Source: Paragorgia papillata (Eukaryota; Cnidaria; Anthozoa; Scleralcyonacea; Coralliidae). From it: DNA of 64,000 bases. Below, one piece after another: positions 12,585-24,700 of this stretch (its first letter is position 1; each line of letters opens with the position of its first letter). Below the pieces are notes generated by a model. The model saw nothing but the letters and a program-made list of their open reading frames with translations, was not told where the DNA came from and did not search any database. The position numbers were made by a program, and so were the translations under genes. Location: contig JAWNZC010000470.1 of NCBI GenBank assembly GCA_035771165.1, forward strand, positions 310,001 through 374,000, in the 5' to 3' direction.

Positions 12585-12800
12585 CAACATTGTTGCGTTG
12601 CAAGTTGGATAGAGTTGTTGCATGTATATTACCATCCACCTTAATTAAACATTGTCACGCATCAATGATTTCGTTGCAAGTTGAATCAGCAAGTACGAAC
12701 TGGAATCTACTTTTTTCAACGAATTTTTTCAACTCCCAACAAAATCATTGTTGCGTGACAATGTTTAAGGTGGGTGGTAATACGTGCAACAACGCTAGTC
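12585..12800. repeat. Imperfect inverted repeat
   Basis: CATTGTTGC...TTGCAAGTTG...TATTACCATCCACCTTAATT on the left is mirrored by GTGACAATGTTTAAGGTGGGTGGTAATACGTGCAACAAC on the right. Spurious ORFs overlap it. Probably a degraded MITE. Confidence 0.45.
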
Positions 12801-13173
12801 TATGGGGGCCATTGAACTATAAGAAGACTGGAACGAGAACTCAGGGGGGGGGGGATTTTGAAGCCAGTGCCAGTCCCTTTGCAGGTAGCTCCTGTGCTTC
12901 AAGTTACTTAATTTTCATCCTGCCATATATTTTGTTTGGGACGATAACAAATTACTCCAAAACAACGGATTGAAATACATTGTTTTATATGTATGTTTTT
13001 AGAAATAGCATTGGCTTCAATTTGATGTATAGTATAAGTTTCCTCGTTATTTTAAACTTTTTAAAATGTAGTAAATGTTCGACCATATTTCGCTGGGAAA
13101 TAACACTAAGAAACTTGTAGTTTTTCTGAGTTTTGAGCTGAAATACTTAACGCTGAACGTTGGGCTATATATG

Positions 13174-13380
13174 AAACTGAAGCTATTGAAAAATGCTATT
13201 TGGTATAGAAACTTCAAGACTTTAGCTAAAAGGGAAATAATTAAAAAATATAAAAACAACTGCCATTTTGTAACGTTCGGCAAACAAAATGGCAGTTGTT
13301 TTTATATATTTTAATTATTTCCCTTTAGCTAAAGTCTTGAAGTCTCTATACCAAATAGCATTTTTCAATAGCTTCAGTTA
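13174..13380. repeat. Long hairpin, about 97-bp arms and 12-bp loop
   Basis: The left arm 13174-13271 (AACTGAAGCTATTGAAAAAT...) and right arm 13284-13380 are inverted copies with very few mismatches, and only about 12 bp separate them. Transcribed, it would form a near-perfect hairpin of about 97 bp. A young foldback MITE is the simplest reading; a small-RNA precursor is possible. Confidence 0.75.
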
Positions 13381-15606
13381 CATTTAAATATTTTTGGCTT
13401 CATCCGTTCATAGGGCCTGACTTATGGAGTTCGCGTTCCAGTCTTCCTATAGAGTTCACTGATCAGTGGGGGTTCTATGTGTTATTTTAACATGAAAACG
13501 AGGCTTGGTGGTAAGATCAAAATTGTGATGTCAACCCCCCTTGCATAAGCCTTATTTGGTCAACCTCGTATATACCCAGAGCCTTTATTTGGCGATTCTA
13601 TCCTTACCCCGTCACCCTGGTTGTGGCGTTTGTATTCAGTTTACGTCTTATTAAAATTATTTAAGCTTTTTTGGAAAGATTAATATGTTTCGGTATAATA
13701 TATCAACCTCGGGGTAATTTTTTTGTGGAATACCATTCGCTCCTGGTTTCTATTAACCTATTGTCTGGTTTCTATTAACCTATTGTTTGTATTCAGTATT
13801 TATAACTCTTCATTCGAACTCGTATACTTTGACTTTATAATGACGTTCAGTTAACGTCGAAACGTCGTCGATTTTTATAGTTTTTAAGTTTTAACATGCA
13901 TTTAGGTAACCTTTTATCGCAGATATAACTAAGAATTGATGCTTTGACGAAGGCGATCAAAACCAGAATGAGCTAGCCTGACTTTTGACATGCATTTTAC
14001 GCTTATAGGCTTGGGATATTCGGTTTAATTAGATCATATTATTAAATAACTTATGTATGCGTGTTCTTTTTACCCATGTTTTTGCCAAATTGCTAAGAGC
14101 AATAAAAGTGACATAACGCAGGAAATGTCATCAGACTGCGCTATTGCGTGAGAATATTAAGATGTAGCTTCTCATTAATTCCAATTTATCTTGTAATATA
14201 AATTGGCGCAGTAAAGTGTAATATTCATTTGGTTTGTTTTCCAATTTACACGTATCTACATCACGTGCAAGATCTGATAATACAATTATTAACATATCAT
14301 TTTATATAAAATTGATAACCTTATTTGCAATTGAATAAGAAAAGACAAATTAATAATGGATAGTTTTTAAGCTGTTTAAAACACTCACAGCACTTGTTTT
14401 ATCAAACCTAAAAATAGGTACGCAGTGCGTACATGCGGATACTGGTGCTTCAACTCACACAATATTGATTTCAACAACGGACAAATAATTGACAAAGGAC
14501 GCAACCGCATTAGAAAACATTAGAATCTTGGCACACGGCCGTGATTGATCAAGCCGATAACTATTCTAAACCATTACCGCAACAATATTCGCTTCTTTTA
14601 CATAAACAATGCTGGAATTATATCTTATTACCTTAATACATGCATAATTTACTTTATAATATTTCTTATTAGATCTACAATTATGTCATCATGTATTATA
14701 AATATCTTACCACGCTATTCAAAATTTCACCCATTGAAGGCTACAGTTCTGGTAGTCGAAGGCTCATCATGAAAACCTTTGGTCAGAGAACGTTTACCTT
14801 ATTTTTACCTTTTTTACGTTCTACGTGGCCGCGCATCCTCTATATTTTTTAATGTAAATTGTATTACACAAAAATTGTGAAGATACCGAAAAGGCTATAT
14901 ATAATATTGCAAAGTAGATATATGGTTGTGACAAAAATTGTAAAGCCTAGTCAAGTAAAGGTAATTGATCTAGGAAAGAATAGGTGACAATTTCTGCATG
15001 ACAGTATTCTGCACTGAGTTTCAGAGCACTGAAGAAATGAAAAAGCTCTAGTGCCCTCAGGTAGATTTACTTATGACTTGAACTTGGTTTATAACAACTT
15101 CACGAGTGACCTCAGGGGGAAACAGTTGCTCCTCCTATCCCCAAGATATGTTGGCAAGACCTAATTTTCATGTTTGAAAAGTAAATTGTTCACATGTAAA
15201 TGAGATAAATTAGGGTACCTTGAGATAAATCGATCCGAGTAATACAGTACAGTAATCCCAGGGCTAGACTTTTCTTGTCCTGGCTTTTTTTGAATACTTC
15301 TACCCAAGATAGCTCAGAAGACAGCATGAAATTCTGAAATAATTACACTCCAAACTCTGAGCCTTTACATAAAGTTAGCATTATATCAAAAGACGGTACT
15401 ATAACTTGGTAGTTGTGTTTTGTTATGTGAAACTGGGCCAATATTAATCTGGTTTCCCAAGTTGGCCCTGTACCCTGAGATAACTCGATGTCATGTAAAC
15501 AGGCCCACTTTCATTGTCCACATTTAACAGTTGAGCTGGACTTGTTGCAAACACAAGTCACATGTTAGTCAATAATTGTTTACATTTCAGTTTAACACAG
15601 TAGGAC

Positions 15607-16212
15607 CAGGATCGGACTGGCCTATGTGCCATTGTGCCATTGCACATGGGCCCTTCTGGGACATCAAAATGGGCCCCTGGCCAGACACACCCATAAAATA
15701 TCAAATTGGAAGCATTGAAGCATTGAAGCAATTACTTAATTCCGCATTTGTGAAATTAGTGATAAGGAAAATACTCAAAATAGTTTGCAACAGACCAACA
15801 GTAACACTTTGGAAGCAGTAATGATTTGTTCTATAGAAGTTGATTTACTGAAGGCTGTTGATAACGAGGCAGTGTATCAAAAACTTGCGTCAAAGTCCTT
15901 GGAAATGGAACAGCTTCATATGTTCTGAAATGTTAAAAATGTTTTGTTCTAAATGTTGAAAAGTCCTGAAATCTGTTGTATTTTGTGTAAATTGTGTGTT
16001 TATATGACGTTTTAATGTTTTATAATCTCCGGAATTCTATAAAATCTTCCCCCAAAACGCAGGAAATGCCATTTCAGAGACTCTAGATTTCAAAATATTC
16101 CGGGGGGCATGCCCCCCGACCCCCCTAGAGGCTTCCCGAATTGTTCCCCTAGGCCTGGGCTTCCTCACAGCTGAAATGGCGAGGCCCCTAAATTGGGCCC
16201 AGTCCGAGCCTG
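15607..16212. mobile_element. Non-autonomous hAT-like element with 8-bp target duplication
   Basis: The ends CAGGATCGGACTGG and CCAGTCCGAGCCTG are inverted repeats with one mismatch. The 8-bp flanks AGTAGGAC (15599-15606) and AGTAGTAC (16213-16220) match at 7 of 8. This fits hAT termini. No transposase is present. The internal segment around 16020-16140 is related, in reverse orientation, to the element at 11193-11605. Confidence 0.7.
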
Positions 16213-17195
16213 AGTAGTACAGAGTGTTTGAGTATTAAGTTTGACTTGCATGTATCCTCACAGACTATATAAGCACTGACAAAATCTGATCAAATTGTTG
16301 ATTAATAGACAAACATGTAATGTATGTATGCTGGCTTTGTTAAAACAAGTTTAATAATGAATATCAATTCGCAAATTAACACCTAAAAACAAGAAAAAAA
16401 GAAACGTCAATGCTCGGAAACGACTGGACTGTATATACTTGAAGAGTTTAGCCAGATTATATGTCTATCTGATCTTAATATTTCTAAATATAAATTTTAT
16501 TACATACAGCAAACAGTGAAGAAATAAACTAATATTTTTGCGCCAACAAGCGTCTGACGCAGCCACGCAGGCTAGTAAACGTGTTAACAACGTAAATATT
16601 TAAAATCGATATTCATGTTCTCTTACCTTCTTCTCTTTGTTGATAAGTTCCCTATAATCGTTTGACATTCACCGCCGTCTTGATACTTGAATAAGCTATT
16701 GAAGAACTCCTTCGCTTTTAATATATTTTGCATTTAAAATATATGTGTTTGGTGTGCTATATTAAATCGCATTCGCTGAAGCGAAATTAAAGTCGGCTTC
16801 CTGTCGCTTGCTCTCGTGAACGCTCGTACAGCATTCGTACCTACGAATAAGGCATCTAATGATGTTTTAGCAGATCACGTGATTGACGAAACATAACCCA
16901 GTGCAACTCGGGTCATGACATAGCGGATCTGGTTTAGCAACCAGTACCCGCAAAAACTGTCTCGCTGCGCACTCGAATTTTGAAGCTGGAATAAAACACC
17001 TAATTAACCCAGTCTTGCCCAATCACGCCCTATTATTTTGTTCTTCCCGTTCGCAACGCGTTCGTCACGCGTGACGCACGTCGCACGCTGAATATTAATG
17101 AAGCGGCATCCCTTTGGTCCCTATAGTAGGGGGGGTATCTACTAACACTGCTGTACGTGTTTTAAATATTTCATTACGAACGGTGAACTAGGAAG

Positions 17196-17622
17196 ATGAT
17201 CAAATTAAGTTCAAACATAAAAGCTGTGAAAAGCAGTATTGTATATTTCAGTTTACTGTTAATTTTTAGTTTATTGTTATTATTGTTTATTTTGTGTCTT
17301 GCAGTTTATCAACCAGTGTTTAAACAGAAGTTAAAAAATGAAACAGCTGAAGTAGGTGAGAAAGTTGTCTTGAAATGCAAAACGAAATCCACTAAAATTG
17401 TTCCAACGTTTACATGGTATAAAGATGGCAAAATCATTCAGGATGGTCATCAGGTCTACAAAGTTTTCCTGTTACGTTACCACTCACGAATGAAGATCAG
17501 AAAACTAAAGTTGAGTGATTCTGGAAGATATAAATGTGTTGTAAGCAATGCGCATTCGAATGTTTCATCTGAAAGCTGGATCACCGTTGTTCGCAACACT
17601 GAACCAAGAGTGAATACGACAG
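17196..17622 (+). CDS. Ror: Gene A exon 1: signal peptide and Ig domain
   Basis: Ig I-set domain with Cys61 and Cys114, the core Trp74 (FTWYKDG) and the DSGRYKC motif before the second cysteine; the strand before it (YHSRMKIRKLKL) resembles the ROR Ig. The donor at 17623 (ACAG|GTGAGA) leaves phase 1. Directly upstream, in frame from ATG 17196, is a basic start followed by an uninterrupted hydrophobic run (IVYFSLLLIFSLLLLLFILC), a textbook signal peptide with A at -3. However, the same DNA ends in TTTTGTGTCTTGCAG at 17304, an excellent acceptor in phase 1, the phase used by gene B's Ig exon. The T-rich tract could mimic a signal peptide. The Ig part from 17305 is secure; the 17196 start is about even odds. 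Confidence 0.8.
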
Positions 17623-18563
17623 GTGAGAAGAAATTATTGTGTAGCTTTAAAGGTGACGTACAGTCCGTTCTGCGCATGTACGAAACTAATGTTTACATCT
17701 TTATTTACAAAAACAATTACTGATACCTTATTCAAGATTGTAAGCTTTTCTTGGTTCCCATTCATTACTTGTACCCAAAACAAAACATTTTAGAAGAAAT
17801 AGAAGAAATCCGAGGAGATATCCTCACCGAATCACTTGGTTTTCTGCCATGTTGCTCCTAACGGTTTACATTGAGCTGAGTACTTCATGTAATTATCTAC
17901 GAATGTCTCTTTTGGGGAATCCATGGCGGACATGCGCAGAACGGACTGTACATCACCTTTAAAGGTCATTCACAGTCTCTACTGCGCATGTGCGACATTT
18001 GTTTGTTTGTGAGACTCGCACAAAAGAATGCTTGAACTGCAGTTGATATGTGTTGTATACAGCTAAATCAATTAAGGTTGTCCTGGCCAAAGCCAAAAGG
18101 TCAAAGCCAAGCGCGAAAAGTACGATGTGAATTACTATTTAAATAGCGAAGCACACATTTACTATATTTATAGGCCAAAATCATGCAAATAAACCAAACC
18201 TGCCTCTCTGGGGATTATTAACGAGCATTTTCGCGCTTGGCTTTGACCTTTTGGCTTTGGCCAGGACAACCTTAATTGATTTAGCTGTAATCCAAACAAT
18301 GAAATTAAAGTCGTCTTGCATGCTGCGTAGGCAGTGTTAAAACAACAATCGAAATATAGTACGTTCTCTGTTTCGGCAATATATCAAACCTTAGGATTGT
18401 AACGTTTTGAGCGAAGGCCCTTCGTCAGAGAGAAACGTGAGAAATGTATAATGGGTTTTGAGAAAATTAATAGATAAATAATAACTAACTAACAAACAAA
18501 CAAACAAACAAACAAACAAACAAACAAACAAACAAACAAACAAACAAACAAACAAACAAACAA

Positions 18564-18595
<32 letters not shown>

Positions 18596-18675
18596 ACAAA
18601 CAAACAAACAAACAAACAAACAAACAAACAAACAAACAAACAAACAAACAAACAAACAAACAAACAAACAAACAA

Positions 18676-18714
<39 letters not shown>

Positions 18715-21700
18715 ATCGTGCACAAGAAATATTTTAGCCCAGTTTCTAAACCGCTCTCTTAAGAAAAGAAAAGTTTTAAAATTTTACTCTGGTAAAAAGG
18801 TGTAAACCAGTCGAGTTTTCTACCATAAACTGAGGTTATCACAACTTTTGAGGATATCTCTTAGACAATAAAATAAAATAAGATAAGATAAAAATAAACT
18901 ATATTGGGTCACCACTTTAAGTGGGTATCCCCCCGAAATTATAATTATAGTAACTATCAAAATATGCGCTCACCGCTTAACGTGGTTATCTTTCCGATAA
19001 CCTCAGTTTACTTGACTGGTTTACACCTTAAACCAGAGTTGGTTGCTCACAAAAACTGTTACCAAAACTGTTACACAAATACCAAATTTTGTTTTGTTTT
19101 TAGTTTTCCCACCAAAGAAAAACACTTCCAGGTAAGTATCACGCCAAGACCAAAGGCAAAGTTGGTAACTTATTGTATTACAAAAGTGTAAACCCACTAA
19201 CAAAATTTCATGTTTTTGTTATTGGGAATCTTACTGTCAAATTTCAAACGGCGCATTGTCGGAAATACGTATCTTCGGAATATTTCACGTATGACGTCAC
19301 AGGTGACATTGTCGTCAAAATACGCTTTCTAGACGCTTTTTTATTGCTCAAAAATGATATACTATATAAATTTTAACGATTTACATATATTGCTAGATCG
19401 AAAACAAAAAAAGGTTTTTCTGCTTTTTTTTAAAGAGCTAAAAATAGTCGGAATATATCGGAATAAAATCGGAAAATGTTCCACTGTCGTCGCAAGTAGA
19501 TCTGCGAAGTTTTTAAAAAACTTCAACTCAATTAAATTGCATTTCGCCTGAATTTTGACTCAGTTCTTTAATTAATGACTGGTATACACACACAAGACTA
19601 TTAGCACACTTGTTACAACTTCTCATCCACTCGCGTGAAAACAGCATTACGCGATCCTACGCCACAGTATTCTGTGCCTACGCCATCCTGGTAAGCTCTA
19701 TCGGCACTTTTGACGGTCAAATTATCCGGTGGAACTTTATACCAGGATGGGGACGCCGATGCTTACGCCGCCCCAGTAATTTTCCCCGGCAATTTTGACG
19801 GTCAAAGCTGCCAGTGAACTAACCAGAACTTACCGAAGCATTCAAAGCAATGGAAGATTTAAGAAATAAGAGCAGTGAAAATGCTTAACTTCCACCATCT
19901 TTCACGTAAAACACGAATGCGAGTTTACACAAAAAAGCCGGCAGGTCAGAATTACCGGTGAGACTTACCCGGCTGACGTATTTATAATGTCGAAGGCTTG
20001 CGTAGAATTGCGACACCGATGACGACATCGAGATGCGCGAGGCAATACTATACGCGAGGACACTACACACCTAAAAACGCCACAGGTCTGTTAGGGCCTG
20101 TTCATATGAGACCGGGTTATCACGAGGGGGTAGGGATAACTCGGGGGCTACGGTCAAAGCTGACCCTATTTCACATGGTAAAACGCAACTACCGAATTGT
20201 CCCTGGCCCCCGAAATAACCCTAGCTTCATGTGAACGCTTCACTCCAAGTTATCCCGAGCAACAGCATAAATACGCATGCCTAAGTTGACCCTACCCCCC
20301 GAGATAACTCGGGTGAAACTGTTCACATGGAGGTAGGGATAACTCGGGGGCTAGGGTTACCCTATCGCTCCGACCGAGTTATCCCTATCCCCCGAGTTAT
20401 CTCCGTCTCATGTGAACGGTTTACTTTTTTAACATGGAAATAAACTAACACCGAGTTATCTCGTGGGGTAGGGATAACTCGGGGGCTAGGGTCAAAGTTG
20501 GCCCTGTTTCACATGATAAAACGAACCTTCCAGAGTTATCCCTGGCCCCCGAGATAACCCTAGCTTCATGTGAACGCTTCACCCCGAGTTATCCCGAGCA
20601 ACAGCATAAATACGCATGCCTAAGTTGACCCTACCCCCCGAGATAACTCGGGTGAAAGCGTTCACATGGAGGTAGGGATAACTCGGGGGCTAGGGTTACC
20701 CTATCGCTCCGACCGAGTTATCCCTATCCCCCGAGTTATCTCGGTCTCATGAGAACGGTTTACTTTTTTAACATGGAAATAAACTAACACCGAGTTATCT
20801 CGGGGGATAGGGATAACCCTACCCCCCGAGATAACTCGCCTCATGTGAACAGGCCCTTACAGCCTGTTGCAGCTTCAGGCCTGATACAGGTTACAGGCTG
20901 TAGACGTCCACAGACTGTTCAGAACTGACAGCATCAGACTGCAACGGACTGTTGGTCTGTCAGTGCTGTATCAGTCTGATATAAAAGAATGATACAGGTA
21001 TGTTGGCAACAGATCTGTAGCCGTCTGTAAGAACAGGCTGTAACAGCTATGATGGGGCAACAGTACTGATGGAAGCTGTTGGTATCAGATAAATCAGGAC
21101 TGACGATACCAGCACTGTAACAACCATGTTGAACAGGTTGTGTCGGAGCTGTTGGGAACTGTGTGGATTTTCCCACGGTAACAGCGTGTCGCGACACGAA
21201 TTTTTCGTGATCTTCGTCAGCAAAAAAAGACCAGAGACTGAAGAGAGTTTGCTGAGCGCTTTGTAAAACAGTCTGTTATGTAAAAAGAAACAACAGTTAT
21301 TGCTGAATTAACATAAAAAACTTTGGATGTTTATTTCAAACTTTGACGTCTTTCTGCGTATGTTTTTGTGGCGGAAATTACGTGCAACAAGTGTGTGAGT
21401 TGTGTACGGACTCAGCCCAGGCTGCCCAGAAATGTCTTGATGAAAATGAAAAGCGAAAATTCATAGCTGTAACAGGGGTCGCTACATTTTCCTGTTCAGA
21501 CCTGATGAAATCATAATGTAACAGACCTGATATCAGTGCTGTTGGATGCTGTAACAGAGCGTGCGTTTTTAGGTGTGTACATGGTTGCTCTTTATTCTGT
21601 GTCCATGCAGGCGGTATCAGAATGTATTTGCACCACAATTTTTTTTGCGAATTTTGTTGAGACAATACAACAAGTTGTTCACAAGTTTCTAACAAATTAT

Positions 21701-24700
21701 TGTGATCCTGTTACAAGTTATAACAAGTGCGCTAGATTCCTTGTTGTACAACTTGCAACAGCTGCTGTAATGCAGCAGCTGTCCAACATGCATTTGCCAT
21801 TTGTGTCGCTTGCTTCCCATTCTCTAATTTGACAATCGTTAACCTTGCCGTTGACACGTCTGCAAGGTCGTAAAGTCTATTATTATATTGGCTTTGTAAT
21901 ATCCTGAGTTCTGGGTCAATGCATGCACGGTCCGTTAAGATGCATATCCGGACCATGGTCCGTTCTATTCGCCTCTTCCTGCATGTTGATTTTGCTGGCG
22001 TGAATTTCTAAGGTTTTACACTAATTTTGATCATAGTTCCTGGAATTATATTGTCTCGAGACGTGGCGAACAACAAAGCGGTTAACAATGAGCTACAATT
22101 TAGGTTGAGGGTGGCAAATAAGGTACACAAACCTTTGTTTTACATTCATTAATATTTATAAAGCAACGCTGCTATTGGTTGATTGCTTCATTATACCAAA
22201 AATACAATGTGTTCAGCAAACGTGAAAGTACACAAACGTGAACAAAAACATAGAACAAAGACATTCCAGACAATTTATTTCTAGGGACTATGGTTTGATA
22301 CAATAAGTATTGAAAAACTTGGAATGTCCATATTGTAAATTATTTATTAACGTCGTTTACTTGGTCTGAACTGGAAAACTCGAATATCAGACCTCTGTAT
22401 TTTTTGTGCGAACCTCGCCTGCGGCTTGCTTTCTACTGTCAAGACCATTGGTCTGATATTTTCCTGTACAGACCTCGTTCTCGGTTAATAATCTCTTATT
22501 ATTATTATATGGAGAAGAGTATTTTACTAGCAACTAAAACACTCGTAGAATCCATATTTCACTACATCCGGGAACCGAGTGACGTATTTCTCATATGTAA
22601 CGCTCGCGAGTGACATATCGACAAGTCAAATTTTTGACAAGTCAGTTTTTCACGTAAAATGACGTGTTCGAATAAGCTGTTGTATTTTTCATTTGTATTT
22701 TCTAAAAGTTTTAGGTCAAGCGGTTGTAGTTTTTGCATTAAACCCAGTTTATCAACATCACTTCCACGTATAATTTCATTGTCCATATAATAAATAGAAC
22801 ATTACACGGTTGCTCAAAGATATGGATTTTATGTTCTCGTGGCAAGAGCAATAGCTCACTCGTGAGATATTGTCCTTGCCACTCGAACATAAAATCCATA
22901 TCTTCTCGCCACCGTGTATAGTATCCCCTTTATATTTGTTTGTATTAATTTTGATTTCTATATCTTCCTCCATACAGTTGTGGATACCTCAAGCCTAGCT
23001 CCGTATGTGGCATTCATTTAAGTGGGCAGCTCGTTTATTTTCACGATTCAAAAAAGCAATCCGAATCAGAAGTTTTGATAAAAAAAGCAATGAAAAAGTC
23101 CAAAGTATCTAGCCAGTGTTTAGGATACGCCACTCAAGCAATGTGTTATCATATGTTTCCATCGTGTGGGAAAGGCGCCACGGTCAAACACAGATTGTGT
23201 AAAGAAGATTGTCTGAAAGTGAAAACAGAAATTTGTCAGAAAGTAGAAATACCCAATATATTTCCAGAGTGTTCTGGTTTGCCAAAGAGTGGTAGTAACA
23301 AGGGAAAACATTGTAAAAAACTAAAAATAAATACAGGTATTAATCATATTACTTTACCCATACTTATATAGTCATATTTAACTGAACTTATATTTAAGAG
23401 ATAGAAAATAGACCGAGAGAACTCGAACGTCTATATCAACCCGAGCCGTATACAGGTCTCCAAGCGGGGTGGGGGTGGGGGGTAGGGGGGCAAGTTGCTC
23501 CAGACTCCCAACTTAAACATTTTTGAGATTTGACTTTTTAACGTAAGACTTAAACATGAGGCCCAGAAAGCATAAAGACCAGTAACACTAACTTCATCTT
23601 TAGCCAACCCGGAGCGCCTTTGATAATTCAACGACTGACTGCGAGTAGGGATGATTAGCCTCCAGTCCTTTATGCTGTGACGTCATAACGTGTTTGCATA
23701 GCTTGATATAAACACGGTAACTGACCATTCTCCGTTACGAAAAAATATACATTATTGTGGTGCCAAAGAAGTGAATGGTGTACTATGATTAATGCGTTTG
23801 AATCAATTTATTTTTCTAATCTGTACGACTGAATTTACTTTCATTTTATGTATACTAAATATTTACAATAAATTCGTTTTTAGTACCGAATACCAGAAGA
23901 CCACACCCCAGGTAAGTTACGATCATTAATATTATTTAGTAACACAGGGAGTTGAAACTGTGCTGATGTGGGAAATGATAACGTTTATAATTGTTTACGG
24001 CAGTATTGCTCGCTGCGCTGAACCTCTAATAATATTTGGGAAGTATATAAGGAACGTAAAAAGTCTTGTTCATGGCCTTGAACGGTTATCTGCAACTACA
24101 AGGTTCAGTGCAGGGCGCTTATATAGGGCTACAAGGTTCAGTGCTGGGCGCTTATATAGGGCTACAAGGTTCAGTGCAGGGCGCTTATATAGGGCTACAA
24201 GGTTCAGTGCAGGGCGCTTATATAGGGCTACAAGGTTCAGTGCAAGGCGCTTATATAGGGCTACAAGGTTCAGTGCTGGGCGCTTATATAGGGCTACAAG
24301 GTTCAGTGCAGGGCGCTTATATAGGGCTACAAGGTTCAGTGCAGGGCGCTTATATAGGGCTACAAGGTTCAGTGCAGGGCGCTTATATAGGGCTACAAGG
24401 TTCAGTGCAGGGCGCTTATATAGGGCTACAAGGTTCAGTGCAGGGCGCTTATATAGGGCTACAAGGTTCAGTGCAGGGCGCTTATATAGGGCTACAAGGT
24501 TCAGTGCAGGGCGCTTATATAGGGCTACAAGGTTCAGTGCAGGGCGCTTATATAGGGCTACAAGGTTCAGTGCTGGGCGCTTATATAGGGCTACAAGGTT
24601 CAGTGCAGGGCGCTTATATAGGGCTACAAGGTTCAGTGCAGGGCGCTTATATAGGGCTACAAGGTTCAGTGCATGGCGCTTATATAGGGCTACAAGGTTC

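Larger units (their letters stand above)
12314..17195. other. Repeat-rich stretch between orphan Fz exon and gene A
   Basis: No domain-coding exon is visible. It holds an inverted repeat at about 12585-12800, a very long hairpin (13174-13380), repeated segments with AACGAGGTTTGGTGGTAAGA (about 12525 and 13495), an AT-rich tract with a repeat shared with about 35939 (GGTACGCAGTGCGTACATGC at 14416 against GGTACGCATTGCGTACATGC), and a hAT-like element (15607-16212). The last 300 bp include a CpG-richer patch (about 17045-17095, with repeated ACGCG/GACGCACG words) that could be promoter-proximal to gene A; no TATA box is convincing. Confidence 0.5.

Noticed and set aside
18391..18725. Minus-strand Cys/Val/Phe/Leu-repeat ORFs
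   Set aside because: Translation of the AAAC/AAGC/CA microsatellite.
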